20,285 bases of DNA from a virus: the IMG/VR virus record IMGVR_UViG_3300040815_002070, positions 1-20,285 of that record. One strand, 5' to 3'. The notes under the pieces were generated by a model. The model was not told where the DNA came from. It was given only the letters and a program-made list of their open reading frames with translations, and did no database searches. The position numbers were made by a program, and so were the translations under genes. Position 1 is the stretch's first letter. Each line of letters begins with the position of its first letter. This document shows, in pieces, positions 1 through 12,200 of the stretch.

Positions 1-3000
1 GGATCATAAATTTGTATAAAGTTACCATCATTGCTTTGAACTGGGTATACATTACCTGAATAATTACCTACACTGGTAAATTGCACAAAGTCACCTTTGT
101 CAATTATTGCTGAGTTGGCTCCAGCAAGTGTGCTATTTCCCTTGCCATCGCTATTACCAAATGCGGCTAGTGTAATTTCATTAAATCCTGGTCTTGTAAT
201 TGCGGCTGTTTGTGTTGTAACATTACTTGAAATTTCAAATGTTTTACTGGAAGAATTCCAATTAGCAACTGCATAACTAGAATCCTCTACATAAAAATCA
301 TTTGTATTAGTAATTCTTTCTCCACTAGTTAAACCAAAGTCTATATCTAAACCATTTGATATATAACTGGAAACATTTAAATTATATGTGTCTCCTACTT
401 CTAGCAATACAGTACTTGCACCGGATAGTCCTTTAACTTTCATATTTACGTTAAAGTCTAAATCTGATTCATATGTAACATAACAATCTGAATTAATAGA
501 CGCATAGTCTGTGCCAGTGACGTTAGCCTCATTGATTGTGAAGAAACCTTTTGAAGGATCATCAACATCTACAGCACCTGGGTTACCGCCAAGTCCTCTT
601 TCACTTATACCTGTTACAGTATATGCTTTACCAAGTGTTAAATTTGCGGCAGTTGCCTGTGTGCCTGTAAATCTTACTATGTCACCTACACCTAATCCTG
701 CTAATGAATTAGGAGATATTAATACTGAATTTGCATGAGCATTTGGTAAGTTATCTTTAATAACACTTGCTCTAGTAAAAAATTCTAAACCAGGCGCAGG
801 GTGAGATTTTTCTGCATATATCCTTGCCATATAATTTTGATCTTTATATGGTTCTACTTTTGTTATAGGCTTTGTGTGCCCTGGCTCAATTTTTACAATG
901 CCTCTATTAATTTTCTTTAACGGTTTATAGTCGCCTTTATATACTACTCTTGGAGTGAATACAAAGTTTTCATTGCTCCACTCTAATACGGTATCTGACA
1001 AATTAGCATTTTTAATTACAACTATGTTATCGTAAAAATTTGCATTTGTTTTATCACCTAAAATATTTCCATCTGTCCATTTAGACAATCGCTGATCTGA
1101 AAACAACATTGCTCTGCCGTTTACATTGTCAATGTAATTTTTAGCACCTGATACATTTCCTGTTGTACTTTCTATTCCGTGTTTCTTTAATTGGAAAACA
1201 TTCCAATCTTCATTTTCTGATTTTCCTAAATGCAAGTAATCATTTTCATTTGGTATATTTACTTTGCCAGATCCAATTAGATTTGCAAAATAAGGAAGGT
1301 CGATACTTTCCCAATTTACTTTGTTTCTGTTTACATATCCTGCATTTGGTACTATATAATCTTGTTTGTTATCTCTATACCATAACCCATCTTGTAACGA
1401 GTTGCTTGGTCTTTTTAACATAGTCTCTGTGTCGTCTATGTCAATTGTGATTTTATTATCTGTTAAAATATCTTTGGTGCGTTCATATGTACGTTTACTA
1501 ATGGTATTTGCAATAAGTGTATCGTTTGCTACACTCTTAATGCTTAACACTTTTCCTGGTACATCTGCTGTAAATGTATTGTTAAATTGTACTGAACCGC
1601 TTTCTATAACTGTAATGTTAGAACCAATGCTGAAATTATCAGTGTATAGTGATGCATTACTAAAACTAATTGTTGTTTCAGTTAAATTATTAGTTAATGT
1701 AAATGCATCATAGTCTGGTGTATTATTAACTTTATTTCCATCAATGTAAATTTCTGCAAATGGATATAATCCGTTTAGTCTAGTAATATTTTGATCTTCA
1801 AACCTGTTTTGTCCTCCTAAAACAATACTAAAGGCATTGTTAGGATTTATGTTATAATCGTTGACAATTGAGGCATTTGCTGTTATACTAGTTCTAGCAC
1901 CTCTATCATATGACCAATATGTTGTACCTACGTTTTTGCCGTCTACACTAACAATAATATCGTTAGTTGTTGTATTGTTAGCAGACCTTATTGGGAATCT
2001 TTGAGTAGGCTGATATCTTCCTGCAGGTATATTTAAAACTTCTAGAGTTGTTTCATCTGACAATTTACCAGGCAGTCTTACTTCTCTAATAGTAAAATCG
2101 GTACCTTTTATAAACAGCCTATTGTCGCCGCCTGTTCCTAAGACTGTAACATTTGCTTGTATGAAATCGTTTGCAAGGTTAGTGTCTGAGAATGGTTTTG
2201 ATAATGCAGTTGTATTAAGTGGTATCTGTAATGCTGGATCAGTATATAACTTAATTTGTGTATTACTTGTACCTGCTTCTGCATAATACGAATTATTAAA
2301 TGCACTTAATTCTGCAAAATAACTTGTATTACGAATTCCTGATCCTGTAATTGTACTGTAATTAAAATCTACATTTACTAGGTCTGCTTCTGCACTTCGA
2401 TATGCTCCAACAGATTGTAAGTGTGTATCTGTACCGCTTACAGATTCATTGTACCACGAAGTAGCATCTACGTTCGCTGTTAATGTTTCATTTGTGTATA
2501 ATTCATATATAGTTGAGTCAGCAGTTGCTTTTACAAAATATGTTTTATTCAGTATGTCTGACGTAAGAACACTATAAGGTTCATGGTTAACAAAAGTTAA
2601 TGTATCACCATTTTGCAATGGCGTAAATCCTGTTTTAGTTGTTAATGTAACTGTAGCAGGGTTAGTATTTGTTATTGAATCAACATTACTTAATGTCAAA
2701 GTTGACGCACCGTTTGTAATAACAAAGGCATTACTGCCAACTGGTGTGTTAATTTCTATTGATGTGTTAGAAGTAATTGTTGCTCTATCTGTTGATATCC
2801 TAGTATTAGAACCAGCCTTAGTGACTTGGGTCACAAGGTGTTTTTCTGTTTCAGTATCAATGTCTCCGTATGCAACAATATTTGCAATATTGGCATTGGT
2901 AAATTTGTTGTTAAGTAATTCAACAACACTATCAATACTTCTTTCATTGCCTAAGTAAATATCTAAATTACTTTCAGTTGTATGATCATATATGTTTACA

Positions 3001-6000
3001 TTTGTTACTGCATTTGCACCAGTTAGTGGTAAATCTACCGAAGCATTACTGCCTGCTAATCCAAATGCTAATACATCACTAAATTGAGAAATAACAATAT
3101 TACCTGTAATAACTGCAACATTTGGCTTACTTGCATATCCGTCGCCGCCGTTTGTAATTGTAACACTTTCTAATTGAGCATTAGCAAAAAGTTTTGCTGT
3201 TGCCTGTGCGGCATTTCCACTTGCTGGTGGATCAATTTCTATGGTAGGTACATTGTAATATGTTGTATTTCTTTCAAACACAAAAATATTTGATACTGCA
3301 CCTGTGACATTTTCAGGATAAATTATTTCTATTTGTTGATTATCTCTAGTAAACTTATCTTGTTCTAATTTTATATCCATGCTTTGATGATTATAAACAT
3401 CACCAAATTCGCCACGTTTAATTGCCCATTCTTCAAAAATCTCAATGTTTTTATTTGTATTCACAACATTAGATCTAATCAAACTTGTAAGTGAATTAGC
3501 AGTACCTTTTTGATTTATTAATCCTTTATAGTACTGGAACCCAATGGTGTCATCTATTTTGATATCAGCATACTCATTGGTAGTTTGATATCCTAGTAAT
3601 CCTTTTGCTAGTTGCGATTTTAATGGATCTAATTGTGTAGTATCTTTGTCGTGGTACAATCGTATGCTGTCTATTAGTGTATCAAAGTTTGGCAATACTG
3701 CATCGCCAACAATCACTAAACCTTCTGCTTGATATCTACCATCCCAATTTCTACTTCGTTGAGTATTAATTTCTAGCCTGTCTTGTCTTATTCCAAGAAC
3801 ATTGTCGTTAATTATATCATTGAAAACTGTTTTGTTGTTTATAACAAAAGCATGTTCAACTAATTCTGTATGTAACAGCATACCATATATTCTATTGCCA
3901 ATTGGAGAAACAGTAATTGTATTATCTTCTCTAACAATTGAACAGTCTTCAGGTATAATTGCTTTGTTGTTTTCGTCTACTATAGAATATTGTTCATTAA
4001 TTTGCCTGTTAATTTTTGATATTTTACCAGTTGTACTAACAAATTTTAATGTCTCTGCTAACGGACTTAGTTTAATACTATCACCGATTTCATGATTTTC
4101 TGTTGACCAAAATAGGAATCGTTTTCCTGCAAGTATCCAGTCATTCATGCTATTAATACTGCTATCAAACTCGCCAAAGTCAAAGCCAATCTCTTTTTGT
4201 TTTCTGCTTAAACTTATTAAGAAATCAAAAACTTTTCCTGCATTTTGAAATACTGTATCGTAATAAACTTTTTCTGTAACACCTGTGCCTAATTGATAGA
4301 CAGTACCGGATGCTCCGCCAATTGTGGGCAATGATTTTAACGGTGTCCACATATTAGAATCAAATGCACCTGGTGATATATTCTGTTTGGCTATGTAATA
4401 AACACTACCTAATTTAATAATTTCGTCTTTGAGATAAGATGTTAGTGTTTCGAATACACTAAAGTCTGCTGGAGTCCCGCCTTCTTGTACGCCTTCAAAT
4501 GGCCCTGCAACATCACTAGGTATAATATCAAAATATTGCGATACTGTATCAAAACCTGAAACACTATATCCTTCTGCTTGTTTTGTAATTTTTACACCTG
4601 TGTAAAAGTTTCTACTGTTAAAAGGACTTGTATGTAAGTTTACTGTTACATCTTCTTTAGGCAGTACTTGACTTGCACTTAACCCATCTGTACTGATGCT
4701 TTCACTAAAGACGTTAAGTTGTTTACTGTTTACAAATCCTGCAAATTTATGCCCTAGTCGTGTGTCCAAAGTTTTAACAGGATTTCCTATTTCAACATTT
4801 ATATTCAATGAGTAAAATGACAAATATTGATATAATAATGTCGTGTATCCTGGTCTCAATGTTATAATATTGTCTGTAGACTTATAACCATGTGGTTCAA
4901 AATTTTGTCTTAATTTACGTTTACCTGTAGTTTTGTCAACTAGTTGCTCAGGCTGAACACTTAATCTTTGTAAATTTCTTTTATCATAAAATAATTTAGC
5001 AAACTCACCTGGTCTAGACAAGTAAAGCATTTCTAATATTGCAAACGGATAGTGACTGCTTTTTCTCCAAGCATATTCTACTGGTGCAATATCACCGAAG
5101 GCCCATAGATTGTCTATGTTTAAAGAATCTCCTGTGAGCGATGTGTAAACTATTTCTTTGGGTGATCTTAAGTTACCAGAGGAATCAACTGGCAAGTAAC
5201 TATAAATAGTTGGTCTTGCCCAACGTTTCCAGTATCCTTTTCTACTTCCTGCTGGTATGTATCCATCTCTAACATTATTCCAAAATGCTGTATATGAACT
5301 TGTAATTGCTGTTGGATATTCAGTGTCCCACCATGATGGCTTTTTACAGTAGCCAAACATTTCCCACGGAGTAACTGTAGGTGTTTGTGTATCATAGTAG
5401 TAATCATACATGCCTCTCCAGTATCCTGGTTCTGTGGGTCCACTTGCATAATTCCATGTAAATTCATTTGTGCTATCGAATACAGTATTTGTTCTATAAT
5501 CTACTTTGCTTTGTCTATTCCATTTGTTAAAATTTGTGGTTAATAATTTGTTGTATTCAACTAGGCTGTAATCGGTTTCACAGAAGAAACTTGGTTTAAT
5601 TTCATACTCATTTAGTTCTATGTATTCACAGTTCCTGTATTCTTCTTCTATATTACTGTAAATAATTTGTTCAAATGTTAATATAATATCATCAATTTTG
5701 TCGTTTTGTTTAATCACATAACTACCATCATGACACAAAATTACATCTTTGTTGACCTGATATGATGTATCGGTCATAAACTGAGGCTGGAATGCCCTGA
5801 ACATACCTAGTTTAGATAAACTTGCTGGAACATCTGCAGATTCGCTGTCTTCATATATTCGTAAATTTAGAGTGTCATTTTCTGCTAATGTAATACTATT
5901 GTTCAATGTAATATCAAACGGTAAGTATGAATCCACAGTAAAATCTTTGTCTGCACATAAAACTGTATTATTATGTTGTAATATGTATAAGTTTTTATCT

Positions 6001-9000
6001 AATGCAATATTGACTGTGTTACTAAATGTGTATTCCTGTAAACTCACATTGCTAATTACAATTTCTTCATTGCTGTAATCTGTACCAATTGGAACCATAT
6101 AAGACAAGTCAAACCCACCTTCAGTGACTTTGCTAGATTTTATAGTTTTTAGTACCGTGTCTAGTATTTCTAAATTTGTTTGACTTAAATAGTCATTGTT
6201 ATTGATATAAAGTTCTAAATTTGATATAAATTTCTTTTTAAAGTTATTGTATTGATCATTGCCAAATCTCAATGCATTAATTAAATTCCTGTCTTCGTTC
6301 TTACTTAAATACATGGAGTGCAGTAAATCAGAATCTATTTGGCCAATGTTAATATCATTTACATTAAATGTTTTACTTGTATCTTTGAAATTGTTATTGC
6401 CAGTGACTTTACCGCTAAAACCTTCTTGCCCTAGTAACAATTTATTTCCATGACCAATAAGATCGCTCAATCTGGTTTCTGTGATTTCAGTGTTCAACGG
6501 ATTATATTTTAATGCACTTGGAATCTCAAAGAATCCGTATGAATCAATTGTTGTTTTTCTTCCTTCTTTTGTAAATGTCTTAACATTTAATACATCTGTA
6601 TTTTTTAAAGTTACTGTTTGATTAAATGTAAAGTTAAATGTTGCATCGACTCCGTGTCCGTTATTAGATGCTGTAGTAACAATTGATGTAATATTTCCAG
6701 GGTGGCCAACCAATTCGCTGTAAAGGCCATAGTTTGAAACTGAAATAGTTTTAATCTGTCCGCCGCCGTTACTGATGTTTCCGTCATATGATTCTGCATC
6801 GGTAACAGTAATTGCAATATTACTATTGCTTCCTGCTATACTTAAAGTAAGTATATCACCAACTTCATACCCTAAACCTGTGTTATTTAATGACACGTCA
6901 TTAAGTGTAGGATTTATTACAATACCTGTACTGCTATTTCTAATTGCGAAGTCTTTGTTTATAGTGAGAGCAGTATCGTTTAATTTAACAATTATATCAT
7001 TATTGTGAGGTGATGCACTTGTTGTAAAAAATTTATCTGCTGAATTAACTTTGTCAATTATAATGACATCTTCTACATACTGTTTTGAATATAAGGAATT
7101 ATCGTCTTCATAATATTTAAAATTACTAATATTAAAACTACCTGCAGAAATATTTGCATTTGCTATAAAATATTGCCCTTCGTATTTTACAACTTCGTTT
7201 GTAAAATATGTTTCTACATTACTAAAGTCTCTGTATTGATGTGGATAACTTATTGGATGCCAATTGTTCTTAAATCTTGTGTTGTCATTGCCTTTATAAT
7301 CTTGTTGTAAATCTTTGTAAAACAAATATCCAGGTATTGTAGATGTATTTGCTAATAAATTTGCTTTGTAATTTACTGTATGATTACCCAGATGATTAAA
7401 AAATGTTGGCTCACTGTTGAATTTGCTTGTTTGGTAAACAACATTAGCACCTAAAACTGCATCATATGATGTTTGTTTAGTACTTGTTTTATCAGTGTTG
7501 TATGTAAATACAGGACAGCCTTTGAAATCACTGTGCGGATATTTTGCAGGGTCATCTACTTTTGTACCTGCAGAGTCATATAAATTAAATAACGGCTCTT
7601 GATTAATTTGAATTTTTTGTTGTGCTTGTTTCCATGATGTGCCTGTCCAATAGTAATCTAAACCTATATTAGTTCCTGTGATGCTATACACCTGTCCATT
7701 AGTAACAACTAAATTACTTAAAGATGTATCTTCAACAAATTGAATTGTACCGCTGTTGTCTTGTATTCTATAAATTTTTTCTGCTATTGCTGTATCGTCT
7801 TGTGGAAAAATAATACTGGCATTTGCAGTACCCGATGCACTATTAATTGGGAATCCTAATGCCAATCCTTCTAGATCTTCTTTTTTCTTATCTGCTATTA
7901 TGTCCACTTTAGATATAAATGAGTTGCCCCAATTATATAATTCTATATCTCTATCAAATTCTAAAATAGGTCGTGTTGCTCTTTGAGCCGATTCTGGTAA
8001 AGCAAATCCCGTTACATTATCTTTAAGTGGTTGCCGTAACTCGTTTACATGCCACCAGTAATTTAATCTACTCCATGGATTCTTATTTTTAGCACCTTTT
8101 TCCATAACCATGTAATCAGGTTGATTTTGTGTTGATTCTGATCCCCATGGTGTTACGCCCCAACCGTAAACTGTATCAATGTTCCATTGTAGTTGCGGTT
8201 GTATATATGTTTGATGATAATCGTCTAATGCAAAATTTCTAGTCCCTTGCACACTATCAGGCAATAAATAGTTGCCTAATGATTCGACATCTAAGTAAAC
8301 AACGTTTCCTGTTCTCTGGGCATTGTTACCTAAATAATATACATTGGCCGCTACTGCATCGCCTACTTTGAGTGCAAGATTACCAATGTACAGTCTAGTA
8401 TTATTATGCACTGATGCACTTGCGGCTCCTGATGCCTCACTATCTGCTAAGTTTCTATAGTACTCTTTGAAATCACCACCTGGTGTAACAACAAAATCTT
8501 CTGGTAAAGTTGTTTCTAAATTATAATACGAACTGGAATTTGCCTGAGTATATGTTATTGAAATTGATTGTTCTAAAGGAAAATCACTAAATTCTGCATA
8601 AGCAGATGTGGAATCGCCTGGCAAAATAAATTGTATTCCTTTTCCTACGCCTGTAACAATATAAGCAGTATCTTTAGTTAGCACACTGGTATTTGAAATA
8701 TGGTCGCCTGTGAATTTTACTACCATGTCATTTCTAAGTTCTTGACCTGCTGGCGATGTATATGACTTTAGACCTTGTATGTTATCTATGTTAATTTGTA
8801 CGTTTGCATTACCATTAATTTCAGTAACTTCTGGACCTGTTGGGTACCAATAGTAATCTTGATAGTTAATTAATTTGTCTATGTTTATAGGCGGTGCAAA
8901 TGCATATTGATTTGTTTTAAATAATCTGTCGTGGTTATCGATTAAGCCACCTTTGCTTCTTATGTCATACAAAAAGTCCTCATAGAAAACATAATTTACA

Positions 9001-9245
9001 GGTTTACCCGAATCTGGATTTATAGTAGTCACTACAGGATCAAAACTGTAGTATTCTCTATTAGGTGCTGGTTGCTCTACAAAGGATGTATTGCTACTAC
9101 CTATTTCTCTTGGTGTCCCTATAAAGCCTTGTATATTTTCTATATTTGCTTTTGAAAATAATTGCTCAACTGTGCTTTCAAAGAAATTTTTATTAACACT
9201 AGTTTGGTGCTGTATAGGTAATAGATCAAAAAATTTGTTTGTCAT
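1..9245 (-). CDS. Giant tail/baseplate structural protein (gene-7 position), partial: C-terminus beyond window
   Basis: The frame starts with ATG at 9245 and stays open to the window edge in all stretches I read codon by codon, giving at least 3081 codons without its stop. The start shares a base with the gp6 stop (TAATG), so translation is probably coupled. The N-terminus reads MTNKFFDLLPIQHQ. Tryptophan/tyrosine-rich blocks follow: PWSRLNYWWHVNELRQP near residues 387-404, WEMFGYCKKPSWWDTEY near 1293-1310 and FGDIAPVEYAWRKSSHYP near 1383-1401. The second half is rich in T/N/S beta-strand segments, with a glycine turn NGGDGYASKP near 2032. I remember such W-rich blocks from giant virion proteins of marine T4-like phages, but could not check. 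The position right after gp6 matches T4 gene 7 (baseplate wedge initiator, about 1030 aa), yet this product is at least three times longer. A long tail-fibre or side-plate protein is the alternative. The reading frame is certain; the gp7 role is inferred. Confidence 0.9.
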   Translation of the reverse strand, partial: MTNKFFDLLPIQHQTSVNKNFFESTVEQLFSKANIENIQGFIGTPREIGSSNTSFVEQPAPNREYYSFDPVVTTINPDSGKPVNYVFYEDFLYDIRSKGGLIDNHDRLFKTNQYAFAPPINIDKLINYQDYYWYPTGPEVTEINGNANVQINIDNIQGLKSYTSPAGQELRNDMVVKFTGDHISNTSVLTKDTAYIVTGVGKGIQFILPGDSTSAYAEFSDFPLEQSISITYTQANSSSYYNLETTLPEDFVVTPGGDFKEYYRNLADSEASGAASASVHNNTRLYIGNLALKVGDAVAANVYYLGNNAQRTGNVVYLDVESLGNYLLPDSVQGTRNFALDDYHQTYIQPQLQWNIDTVYGWGVTPWGSESTQNQPDYMVMEKGAKNKNPWSRLNYWWHVNELRQPLKDNVTGFALPESAQRATRPILEFDRDIELYNWGNSFISKVDIIADKKKEDLEGLALGFPINSASGTANASIIFPQDDTAIAEKIYRIQDNSGTIQFVEDTSLSNLVVTNGQVYSITGTNIGLDYYWTGTSWKQAQQKIQINQEPLFNLYDSAGTKVDDPAKYPHSDFKGCPVFTYNTDKTSTKQTSYDAVLGANVVYQTSKFNSEPTFFNHLGNHTVNYKANLLANTSTIPGYLFYKDLQQDYKGNDNTRFKNNWHPISYPHQYRDFSNVETYFTNEVVKYEGQYFIANANISAGSFNISNFKYYEDDNSLYSKQYVEDVIIIDKVNSADKFFTTSASPHNNDIIVKLNDTALTINKDFAIRNSSTGIVINPTLNDVSLNNTGLGYEVGDILTLSIAGSNSNIAITVTDAESYDGNISNGGGQIKTISVSNYGLYSELVGHPGNITSIVTTASNNGHGVDATFNFTFNQTVTLKNTDVLNVKTFTKEGRKTTIDSYGFFEIPSALKYNPLNTEITETRLSDLIGHGNKLLLGQEGFSGKVTGNNNFKDTSKTFNVNDINIGQIDSDLLHSMYLSKNEDRNLINALRFGNDQYNNFKKKFISNLELYINNNDYLSQTNLEILDTVLKTIKSSKVTEGGFDLSYMVPIGTDYSNEEIVISNVSLQEYTFSNTVNIALDKNLYILQHNNTVLCADKDFTVDSYLPFDITLNNSITLAENDTLNLRIYEDSESADVPASLSKLGMFRAFQPQFMTDTSYQVNKDVILCHDGSYVIKQNDKIDDIILTFEQIIYSNIEEEYRNCEYIELNEYEIKPSFFCETDYSLVEYNKLLTTNFNKWNRQSKVDYRTNTVFDSTNEFTWNYASGPTEPGYWRGMYDYYYDTQTPTVTPWEMFGYCKKPSWWDTEYPTAITSSYTAFWNNVRDGYIPAGSRKGYWKRWARPTIYSYLPVDSSGNLRSPKEIVYTSLTGDSLNIDNLWAFGDIAPVEYAWRKSSHYPFAILEMLYLSRPGEFAKLFYDKRNLQRLSVQPEQLVDKTTGKRKLRQNFEPHGYKSTDNIITLRPGYTTLLYQYLSFYSLNINVEIGNPVKTLDTRLGHKFAGFVNSKQLNVFSESISTDGLSASQVLPKEDVTVNLHTSPFNSRNFYTGVKITKQAEGYSVSGFDTVSQYFDIIPSDVAGPFEGVQEGGTPADFSVFETLTSYLKDEIIKLGSVYYIAKQNISPGAFDSNMWTPLKSLPTIGGASGTVYQLGTGVTEKVYYDTVFQNAGKVFDFLISLSRKQKEIGFDFGEFDSSINSMNDWILAGKRFLFWSTENHEIGDSIKLSPLAETLKFVSTTGKISKINRQINEQYSIVDENNKAIIPEDCSIVREDNTITVSPIGNRIYGMLLHTELVEHAFVINNKTVFNDIINDNVLGIRQDRLEINTQRSRNWDGRYQAEGLVIVGDAVLPNFDTLIDSIRLYHDKDTTQLDPLKSQLAKGLLGYQTTNEYADIKIDDTIGFQYYKGLINQKGTANSLTSLIRSNVVNTNKNIEIFEEWAIKRGEFGDVYNHQSMDIKLEQDKFTRDNQQIEIIYPENVTGAVSNIFVFERNTTYYNVPTIEIDPPASGNAAQATAKLFANAQLESVTITNGGDGYASKPNVAVITGNIVISQFSDVLAFGLAGSNASVDLPLTGANAVTNVNIYDHTTESNLDIYLGNERSIDSVVELLNNKFTNANIANIVAYGDIDTETEKHLVTQVTKAGSNTRISTDRATITSNTSIEINTPVGSNAFVITNGASTLTLSNVDSITNTNPATVTLTTKTGFTPLQNGDTLTFVNHEPYSVLTSDILNKTYFVKATADSTIYELYTNETLTANVDATSWYNESVSGTDTHLQSVGAYRSAEADLVNVDFNYSTITGSGIRNTSYFAELSAFNNSYYAEAGTSNTQIKLYTDPALQIPLNTTALSKPFSDTNLANDFIQANVTVLGTGGDNRLFIKGTDFTIREVRLPGKLSDETTLEVLNIPAGRYQPTQRFPIRSANNTTTNDIIVSVDGKNVGTTYWSYDRGARTSITANASIVNDYNINPNNAFSIVLGGQNRFEDQNITRLNGLYPFAEIYIDGNKVNNTPDYDAFTLTNNLTETTISFSNASLYTDNFSIGSNITVIESGSVQFNNTFTADVPGKVLSIKSVANDTLIANTISKRTYERTKDILTDNKITIDIDDTETMLKRPSNSLQDGLWYRDNKQDYIVPNAGYVNRNKVNWESIDLPYFANLIGSGKVNIPNENDYLHLGKSENEDWNVFQLKKHGIESTTGNVSGAKNYIDNVNGRAMLFSDQRLSKWTDGNILGDKTNANFYDNIVVIKNANLSDTVLEWSNENFVFTPRVVYKGDYKPLKKINRGIVKIEPGHTKPITKVEPYKDQNYMARIYAEKSHPAPGLEFFTRASVIKDNLPNAHANSVLISPNSLAGLGVGDIVRFTGTQATAANLTLGKAYTVTGISERGLGGNPGAVDVDDPSKGFFTINEANVTGTDYASINSDCYVTYESDLDFNVNMKVKGLSGASTVLLEVGDTYNLNVSSYISNGLDIDFGLTSGERITNTNDFYVEDSSYAVANWNSSSKTFEISSNVTTQTAAITRPGFNEITLAAFGNSDGKGNSTLAGANSAIIDKGDFVQFTSVGNYSGNVYPVQSNDGNFIQIYD

Positions 9246-12200
9246 TAGTATCCACTTCCACTTGAACCACTGCTACTGCTACTGCTACTGCTACTGCTAC
9301 TGTTTGTTGTAGATGATTTATTAATTACGTTGCCTTTCAATTGTTTTAAATTTGCTGAAGATAGACTTTTAACTACTTCTACATTATCCACTGTTGCTGT
9401 AGAAAAGAATAATTCATCTGATGCCGCTCTAACTTGATATAAATCTCCAAATATAGATTCGGACTTACTAGGCACAATTACTACTGATGCTATTGCTTTA
9501 CCTAGTTCCTGATGAATGTACGCACTTAATTCTGAGAAATAAAATGTTTCACCAAAGTCCCAGTTTTCTACATTAAAATAAGTGTCAATTAATTCTAACA
9601 CCGCACTTCTAACTTCTGCATCTGTAGTTGTACTTCCTGGTAGTTTTACAACTTTAATTTTTGCTTGTAATTCTGGTTCTGCGTCATTGCCAAATAATAA
9701 TTTAAATTTACCACTGCTGTAAACTAATTGATCACTAACACTCTTAAATTCATCTAAGCCTGCAAAATCTTGTGCAAGTTGTTCTGAAGTTGGTGCACTA
9801 GGCAATATACTAGTACCGCCATTTTTATAACTTAGCATTGCTTGATAATACGATTTAGTAAGCATAAACATTTCAACAACATTGCTGATACTAGGATCTA
9901 TTCTAACATCACTTGGAGCAATGTGTTGCCATTCAAATGAACATTTTCTTGGATTTGCCTGTAATGTGTTTTGCTCAAAACTTCTACCTACTTTTACATT
10001 GTACTGGTTGTTTTCTGTTAGTACAATCATTTTAGGTGTTGTTAAGTCATTGATTAATTCATATACTTTAGGTAAAAGCGATCTTGGAAAAACTAATTTG
10101 TGATTAAGTTTACCTAAATTATTTTTTAGATATTTTTCTGCTACACTTAAATCTTTTACAATAATCAAATCAAAATCTGTAAATGGTGTTTTGTTATCTG
10201 GGTCACTACCTGGAGCAACTGTGTCTAATACATAATCAACTGATATTTCTGTTTCAGTTGCAAAATTTAATATTTTGAATTTTGCTGGTCTTTCGTATGT
10301 ATAGCCATCTAAGTCAGTGTATTGCTCAAAGAAAACAAAGTCTGTGCTACCTACAAACTTGTCAAATAAGTCTGGATCATCTGGAAAACCATCATAGTCG
10401 CTGTCGACAGGTTTAACAACAACTTTTGCCGGATCGGCAAAGCCGTCACCATATCTGTATGAATCCACAATTTCAAATTGCAGTGGTTTGTCTAATGACT
10501 CTTTGACGTTTTTATAAACTACCTGCAATTTATCTGCATGTTTAAATCCGTTCCATCTGCTACTTAAACTGTCAAAGTCTGAAATTTTTAAACTTGTGTT
10601 TGACGTCAAATCAATAAATCCTTCTGATGCGGAATCTCCTACCTCAAATGTAGTTGTGGTTGCATTACCTGTATAAGTTTTATAACTACTTGAACCTGTG
10701 TCGTAATTAACATAAGCAATATTACCGTTTGCTCCACCAATAATAGATGTACCAAATTTACTTAATGGTATAGTAATACCACTCGGCAATGCTGATAATT
10801 TTGCACTATTTAATTTTACCACTGCTTTACCAGTTGTTGCTGATATTGGATCTACTGCTATTGTTGTAGATACTGCTGGTGCAAAATCACCTTGGCTATA
10901 ATCTGCTGTGGGCGACACTGATGCTTCACCGTTGACCAGTAAACCAAAATTACTAATAAATCTTATTTCTAAATCTTTTGCTTTTGTGTCTCTGCTTCTT
11001 AAAATTATTTCTGGACTGTTTCCTACATTTGGAGTATATGTTGCATTTGTAGATTCTAATTGCCAACTATCACCTATATCATCTAAATTTGTATCAACCC
11101 AGTTATATGTTTCTACCAGTTCTGGTTTGAAGTTTGCTGTGGTTAATGCGATAGTATCCTTTAATACCCTTCCTGTTTTACTGTCAAATGTTTTTTCATC
11201 ACTGGAAAAATAAAATTTTATATCTTTGAGACTTTCAAATATAATTCTGGTACCTCTTGTAGTTACTGTGTAATTTGAAATATTTGTTGTACTGTTAGTA
11301 CTATTGTATTCAAATTTCATTAACCAACTAGCACCGCTGGTAAGATCCGGATTAAAGTCTGCATTTTTCTGTAAATTACTATTGTCTATAACATACCAGT
11401 GTGTAATATTACTTCCACCTGGTCTAAAATTATATCCTATACCAAAATCCTCTTTAGCCTTTATTCTTGTATCAAATGCGTTGCCTATATCTGTTTCTAG
11501 ACTATTAGAATTTAATGTAGGTATAATTTCTGTGGCTCTCCATGCATTTGGAATTTCTTTGTTTAATTTTACGACGCCTTCTGTGACACTTAGTAAATTT
11601 GTCGGAACGCCATTATTTGTAATACTTGTAATAGTTGCTAATTCTTCTTGTGTTGGATCGTTTGGATTTTTAAATTTTATATAAGAGCCGGCTTGTATAA
11701 TTCTATTTTCGTTTACACTATTGTTTAATGTAGTTCTTATGCCGCCATCTAATCTAGTAAAATAACCTGTGTTATTTTTATTTTTACTAGGCTGGGTAAC
11801 CCATGTGATATCTTTATTGTTTGATGTCAAGTCAAATGCTAATGCATCTAAGCCTTTATGTAATTTCCTATAATCATCGTATACAAAGTTTTGTAAATTT
11901 ACATCTTTAGTAATATTAGCAACATCCTCTTTTAAAATTTGCATTGCTGTTCTACTTGTACCAAATGTCAAATAAGTGTCTTTATTTTCTATGTCTTTGT
12001 ATAATGCCCCATCGTCTGCAAATGATGTGACACTACTAAATCTTCCTGTTGGGTCTTCGATATCAATATATCTACTATGACCTGCATGGGTTCTATTTGT
12101 AGATTTAAGTTTTAATATGTTTACACTTTGACTCAGTGGAAATACATTATAGTCTTGAGCACTGACCATTCTATTTTGTGTATAATATGTTTGTGGTGCT

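Noticed and set aside
511-9312. Many 60-115 codon open frames on the plus strand, and two on the minus strand (near 5168 and 6611), inside the giant gene
   Set aside because: They are antisense or off-frame to a continuous giant frame with family-like motifs, lack good ribosome sites, and have low-complexity I/L/S-rich products typical of antisense readings of AT-rich coding DNA.
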